Positions 8,423 through 11,845 of a stretch of 11,845 bases of DNA are shown piece by piece. Position numbers and translations under genes: made by a program. Numbering within the stretch: position 1 is the stretch's first letter; each line of letters begins with the position of its first letter. Source of the stretch: an uncultured Rhodospirillales bacterium (lineage in GTDB: Bacteria > Pseudomonadota > Alphaproteobacteria > Acetobacterales > Acetobacteraceae); the NCBI GenBank assembly GCA_903928045.1, contig CAIYPH010000095.1, positions 1-11,845 on the forward strand. The letters run 5' to 3'. The notes beneath the pieces are model-generated. The model was not told where the DNA came from. It searched no databases and saw nothing but the letters and a program-made list of their open reading frames with translations.

Positions 8423-9058
8423 ATGGGAGATTCGACAGAGATTCGACCCGATCTCGCGATGGCCCAGGGCTACATTCAAATATGGGATAATAATCCAAGA
8501 TTCGACGCTGAGGCTAAAGCCGTAGCGTGGCTCTTTCGGGACATTTTTCCACAAAACATCGATATCAACCATATTTTGACGAAGGTTGGTTTGATTAATA
8601 GTGTCTATCACACGCACATTTATGACCTGCATAAAAGTGCAGAGAGGATACTAGGAGTTCGCGATATTGACGCAAGACTTCACATGGGATGCCTAGATAT
8701 CGTCGCAGAGATTGCTGGATCACATGCTTCAAATCATGGCAATTACTCCTTTGCGACAAAATATTGCTATAATTCAAACATAACCGCCTTTCCTATTTTC
8801 GACAGCCGCGTAAGTGCTGTGCTTTCGCACTCTCGGAATAATTTTGGCACGCCAACATACGCCAACTCCGACCTTTATAGGTACGACCAATTCCTATGTG
8901 TTTTGGCCAATTTCAAAACAACGTTCGGACTGAATGGCCTCAGCATCACTGAGACCGACAAGTTTCTCTGGCTGTTTGGCGACGAACTGATAAGAAGGAA
9001 AAAGGATAATGGCCACGCGCTTCGCCGTCATCGGGCTCGATCATCGCCACGTCTATGA
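8423..9058 (+). CDS. Conserved-looking hypothetical protein in low-GC DNA; weak HhH-GPD-like motif
   Basis: A 211-residue soluble protein without signal peptide or membrane segment; I cannot name its family. Its sequence reminds me of an uncharacterised group with a YSFATKYC block followed by FPIxDS and a C-terminal LW-x-x-G-x-E block; here these are 108-115, 123-128 and 182-188 (LWLFGDE). K113 and D127, 14 residues apart, faintly recall the Lys/Asp arrangement of HhH-GPD DNA glycosylases, where the spacing is nearer 19; this is speculation. Base composition is about 40-48% G+C in counted lines, against 60-75% around it, with AGG, ATA, CTA and AAA/AAT codons that neighbours avoid, indicating transfer. 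The last 16 residues (196-211, Arg-rich) are read out of frame from the following gene, so the natural C-terminus probably lay near residue 194. GAGGAG at 8407-8412 supports the ATG. Confidence 0.72.
   Translation: MGDSTEIRPDLAMAQGYIQIWDNNPRFDAEAKAVAWLFRDIFPQNIDINHILTKVGLINSVYHTHIYDLHKSAERILGVRDIDARLHMGCLDIVAEIAGSHASNHGNYSFATKYCYNSNITAFPIFDSRVSAVLSHSRNNFGTPTYANSDLYRYDQFLCVLANFKTTFGLNGLSITETDKFLWLFGDELIRRKKDNGHALRRHRARSSPRL
8994..8999 (+). promoter_or_regulatory. Ribosome binding site of the Gfo/Idh/MocA oxidoreductase
   Basis: GAAGGA, nine bases before the ATG at 9009, inside the coding sequence of the low-GC gene. A second weaker AAGGA (9002-9006) lies too close to the ATG to be ideal. The site lies on the low-GC side of the composition boundary, so the incoming DNA may have supplied it. 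Confidence 0.55.
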
Positions 9059-10019
9059 ACTCACCGCCTACCTCATCGAGGCCGGCATGGAATGCGCCGG
9101 GTATTGGCCGGTGACGACCGATCTTGGCGTGCTGGAGGGCTTTCAGAAGCGCTTTCCGCACCTCCCGGCGGTCGCCGAGAAGGAGCGGCTGCTGGATGAT
9201 CCCTCGATCCAGGTGATCGTCACCGCCGCCATCCCCTCCGAGCGGGCGCCGCTGGCAATTGCGGCGATGCGGCGGGGCAAGGATGTGCTGGTGGACAAGC
9301 CCGGCATCACCGATTTCGCCCAGCTCGCCGACGTCGAACGCGCGATCGCCGAGACAGGGCGGATTTTCTCGGTGTGTTTCTCCGAGCGCTTCCAGACGCC
9401 GAGCACCGAGGTGGCGCTGGACCTGGTGCGCCAGGGGGCGATCGGCCGCGTGATCCAGACGGTGGGGCTCGGGCCGCACCGGCTGAACCGGAAGCTGCGG
9501 CCTGGCTGGTTCTGGGATGCCAGCACCTATGGCGGCATTCTCGTGGATATCGCGAGCCACCAGATCGACCAGTTCATCGTGTTCACCGGCAGCGAGGCGC
9601 CGGAGGTGTCCTACGCCTCGGTCGGCAAATACGCGGTTGGCGGCGGGTTTGAGGATTTCGGTGAGGTGGTGCTGAAAAGCGAGCGAGCCAGCGGGTATAT
9701 CCGCGTTGACTGGTTCACCCCGGACGGGTTGCCGACCTGGGGCGATGGGCGGCTGACCATCCTGGGCACCGAGGGGACCATCGAGCTGCGCAAATATCTG
9801 GACATCGAGGGGCGGAAGGGCACCGACCACCTCTTCATGTCTGACGGCAAGGGCACGCGACATATCGCCTGCGAGGGCCGTCCGCTGACCTATTTCCGCG
9901 CCTTCGCCGCCGATGTGCGGGACCGGACGGAAACCGCGATGCCGCAATCCCACGTCATCACGGTTTGCCGTCTCGCGCTGGAAGCCCAGGCGCGGGCAGT
10001 GGAACTGCCCGCGCGGTAA
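9009..10019 (+). CDS. Gfo/Idh/MocA family oxidoreductase
   Basis: A 336-residue NAD(P)-dependent dehydrogenase-like protein of the Gfo/Idh/MocA family, which oxidises or reduces sugars, inositols and similar alcohols. Seen: an N-terminal Rossmann half beginning FAVIGLDHRHVYE, a DKPG motif (96-99) in the position of the family's EKP, and GGILVDIASHQIDQ (175-188) with D180 and H184 matching the catalytic Asp/His pair of the C-terminal half. The nucleotide-binding loop reads G-L-D-H-R-H instead of the usual GxGxxG. I recall this variant in a subgroup of these proteins, but coenzyme binding should not be assumed. The ATG at 9009 lies inside the 3' end of the low-GC gene (50-base overlap, different frame). 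The stop TAA directly abuts the stop of the converging SDR gene. Substrate unknown. Confidence 0.88.
   Translation: MATRFAVIGLDHRHVYELTAYLIEAGMECAGYWPVTTDLGVLEGFQKRFPHLPAVAEKERLLDDPSIQVIVTAAIPSERAPLAIAAMRRGKDVLVDKPGITDFAQLADVERAIAETGRIFSVCFSERFQTPSTEVALDLVRQGAIGRVIQTVGLGPHRLNRKLRPGWFWDASTYGGILVDIASHQIDQFIVFTGSEAPEVSYASVGKYAVGGGFEDFGEVVLKSERASGYIRVDWFTPDGLPTWGDGRLTILGTEGTIELRKYLDIEGRKGTDHLFMSDGKGTRHIACEGRPLTYFRAFAADVRDRTETAMPQSHVITVCRLALEAQARAVELPAR
9990..10014. terminator. Perfect 11-bp GC-rich hairpin at the convergent gene junction
   Basis: GCGCGGGCAGT (9990-10000), loop GGA (10001-10003), ACTGCCCGCGC (10004-10014): a perfect 11-bp stem with a three-base loop. It lies in the last codons of the plus-strand oxidoreductase gene (stop at 10017-10019), and on the minus strand it begins five bases after the SDR stop. 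No T-run follows on either side, so it is not a standard intrinsic terminator. It could act as a bidirectional transcription block or a 3'-end stabiliser. The structure is directly visible; the role is inferred. Confidence 0.55.
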
Positions 10020-10784
<765 letters not shown>

Positions 10785-10846
10785 TTTACGTCTCCTCGTT
10801 GCCGTTTCTTGTTGCAACGGGATGGTCGGCCATACCGCCGCCGGGT
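10785..10846 (-). promoter_or_regulatory. Gap between acyl-CoA dehydrogenase and SDR genes
   Basis: Sixty-two bases with the SDR ribosome binding site (GAGGAG, 10792-10797). A 6-bp inverted repeat, CGTTGC (10797-10802) and GCAACG (10814-10819), has an 11-base loop and touches the binding site by one base, so it could mildly affect SDR translation. No terminator or clear promoter is seen, which fits co-transcription. Confidence 0.3.
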
Positions 10847-11845
10847 TCAATCCCCCAGCAGCAGATCGGCCAGTTTGCGCCGGTGATGGGCGGCGTCGCC
10901 GAAGCTGTATTGCAGCCACAAGGCGCGGCGGAGGTAGAGTTGGGCGTCGCAATCCCAGGTGAAGCCGAAGCCGCCGTGGAATTGCACGGCGCGGTCCCCG
11001 GCGTTGGCGAAAACGTCCGACGTCTCGGCCTTGGCCATGCGCAGCGCCACTTCGGCATCCTCGTTGGCACCGCACAGGGTGGCCGCGTGATAGAGGTGGG
11101 AGCGGCTACGCTCCAGCCCGACCAGAATATCGGCGCAGGCGTGCTTGAGGGACTGGTAGCTGCCAATTTTGCGGCCGAAGGCGGTGCGGTTGTTGAGGTA
11201 GTCGACCGTCACGTCCAGCACGCCCGCGATACCGCCAGCGGCCTCGGCCACGGCGAGCAGCAGGGCTGCATCGCGCAGCGCGATGAAGGCGGCTGGGCCG
11301 GTGATCAGCGACGCGGCGGGGATTTCGAGCCCGGTGAGATCGAGGCTGAAGCTGCGGCGGGTTTCGTCGATCACGGCTTCCGCGCGCATGCGCCCCGCGA
11401 ACGGCCCCTCCAGCACTACCAGCGCCGGCGCGCCATCGAGCCAAACCGAGGCCAGCACGATCTCCGCCACGCCGCCATGCTCCACCAGGGTCTTCCCCCC
11501 CTCCAGACGCACGTAATCGCCATGCCGCGTTGCCGTCGCCTCGATCGCCGCGAGGTCCCAGTCCCCGTCCCGCTCGAACACCGCCGTCGTCGCGATCGCC
11601 CCCTGCGCAATCCGCGGCAACAGCGTCGTATGCCCGCCCGCCAGCAGCGCCTGCACCGCAATCTGGCCCGACACGAACGGCGTCGCCATCAAGTGCCGGC
11701 CCATCGGCTCCACCACCGTGGCCACCTCCGCCAGCCCCAACCCGCTGCCGCCAAACCGCTCCGGAATCGCTATCCCACACCAGCCCAGCGCCGCCATCTC
11801 CGCCCAAACCGCCGGATCAAACCCAGCCGCGCCGCCCATCAACCC
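10847..11845 (-). CDS. Acyl-CoA dehydrogenase (5' end beyond window)
   Basis: The last 333 codons of a flavin-dependent acyl-CoA dehydrogenase, the family that introduces an alpha-beta double bond into acyl-CoA. Seen: the N-terminal helical domain part MAALGWCGIAIPERFGGSG, a central beta-domain, and the C-terminal helical domain with NNRTAFGRKIGSYQSLKHACAD and QFHGGFGFTWDCDAQLYLRRA. The HGGxGFTW...D..LYLRRA pattern is that of the subgroup often annotated as FadE-like alpha or beta partner subunits in steroid or branched acyl-CoA degradation. Such members often work as heterodimers with a second dehydrogenase encoded next to them, which would lie outside this window. Reading stays open through the window edge; TTG at 11842 or ATG at 11839 could be read as starts, but about 40 N-terminal residues of the family would be missing, so the true start is probably outside. 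The SDR gene follows after 62 bases. Confidence 0.9.
   Translation of the reverse strand, partial: GLMGGAAGFDPAVWAEMAALGWCGIAIPERFGGSGLGLAEVATVVEPMGRHLMATPFVSGQIAVQALLAGGHTTLLPRIAQGAIATTAVFERDGDWDLAAIEATATRHGDYVRLEGGKTLVEHGGVAEIVLASVWLDGAPALVVLEGPFAGRMRAEAVIDETRRSFSLDLTGLEIPAASLITGPAAFIALRDAALLLAVAEAAGGIAGVLDVTVDYLNNRTAFGRKIGSYQSLKHACADILVGLERSRSHLYHAATLCGANEDAEVALRMAKAETSDVFANAGDRAVQFHGGFGFTWDCDAQLYLRRALWLQYSFGDAAHHRRKLADLLLGD

Noticed and set aside
6702..8498. Minus-strand open frame of 598 codons antisense to serS
   Set aside because: It covers the certain serS gene and shows only GC-driven His/Arg/Gly-rich composition without motifs.
10915..10960. GFTWD in place of the commoner GFTWE in the acyl-CoA dehydrogenase
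   Set aside because: This may matter if that Glu is needed, but these subunits often work in pairs with only one active site, and the partner is outside the window. It is not enough for a claim.
10785..11075. Upstream in-frame extension of the SDR gene
   Set aside because: The added 97 residues are Arg/Pro-rich and come from another frame of the acyl-CoA dehydrogenase gene. The GAGGAG-supported ATG at 10784 directly precedes the conserved SDR N-terminus.

Overview
The window is dense, GC-rich bacterial DNA (about 60-75% G+C in most lines I counted by eye) with almost no non-coding space. The central block nagZ - M50 protease - scpA - scpB - tatB - tatC - (racemase-like gene) - serS follows a gene order typical of Alphaproteobacteria. 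With the high G+C this suggests the Rhodospirillales/Acetobacteraceae side of that class, but the lineage is an inference. No rRNA, tRNA, CRISPR array or insertion sequence was seen.

Layout. (1) 1-1973, minus strand: a two-gene unit of an amidase-signature hydrolase and, overlapping its stop by one base, a class II aldolase/adducin-family protein cut by the window edge. (2) 1974-2075: a 102-bp divergent intergenic region. (3) 2076-8408, plus strand: a long housekeeping unit whose genes overlap or lie a few bases apart. It covers peptidoglycan recycling (nagZ), intramembrane proteolysis (M50), chromosome condensation (scpA, scpB), twin-arginine export (tatB, tatC; no tatA here), a small Asp/Glu-racemase-superfamily protein, and seryl-tRNA synthetase. 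(4) 8423-9058: a gene of clearly lower G+C (about 40-48% in counted lines) and different codon use. It encodes a 211-residue protein of unknown function and is the best candidate for transferred DNA. Its 3' end runs out of frame for 50 bases into the next gene. (5) 9009-10019, plus strand: a Gfo/Idh/MocA-type oxidoreductase. (6) 10020-11845, minus strand: an SDR dehydrogenase and an acyl-CoA dehydrogenase cut by the window edge, probably one catabolic operon.

The converging oxidoreductase and SDR genes have no base between their stop codons. A perfect 11-bp GC-rich hairpin sits at that junction, inside the last codons of the oxidoreductase gene.

I see no clearly new multi-gene system. The points most worth following are the low-GC gene after serS, with a Lys/Asp arrangement faintly like HhH-GPD DNA glycosylases, and its fused junction with the next gene. 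Next come the tat pair lacking tatA, the single-cysteine racemase-like protein between tatC and serS, and the hairpin at the convergent gene ends.
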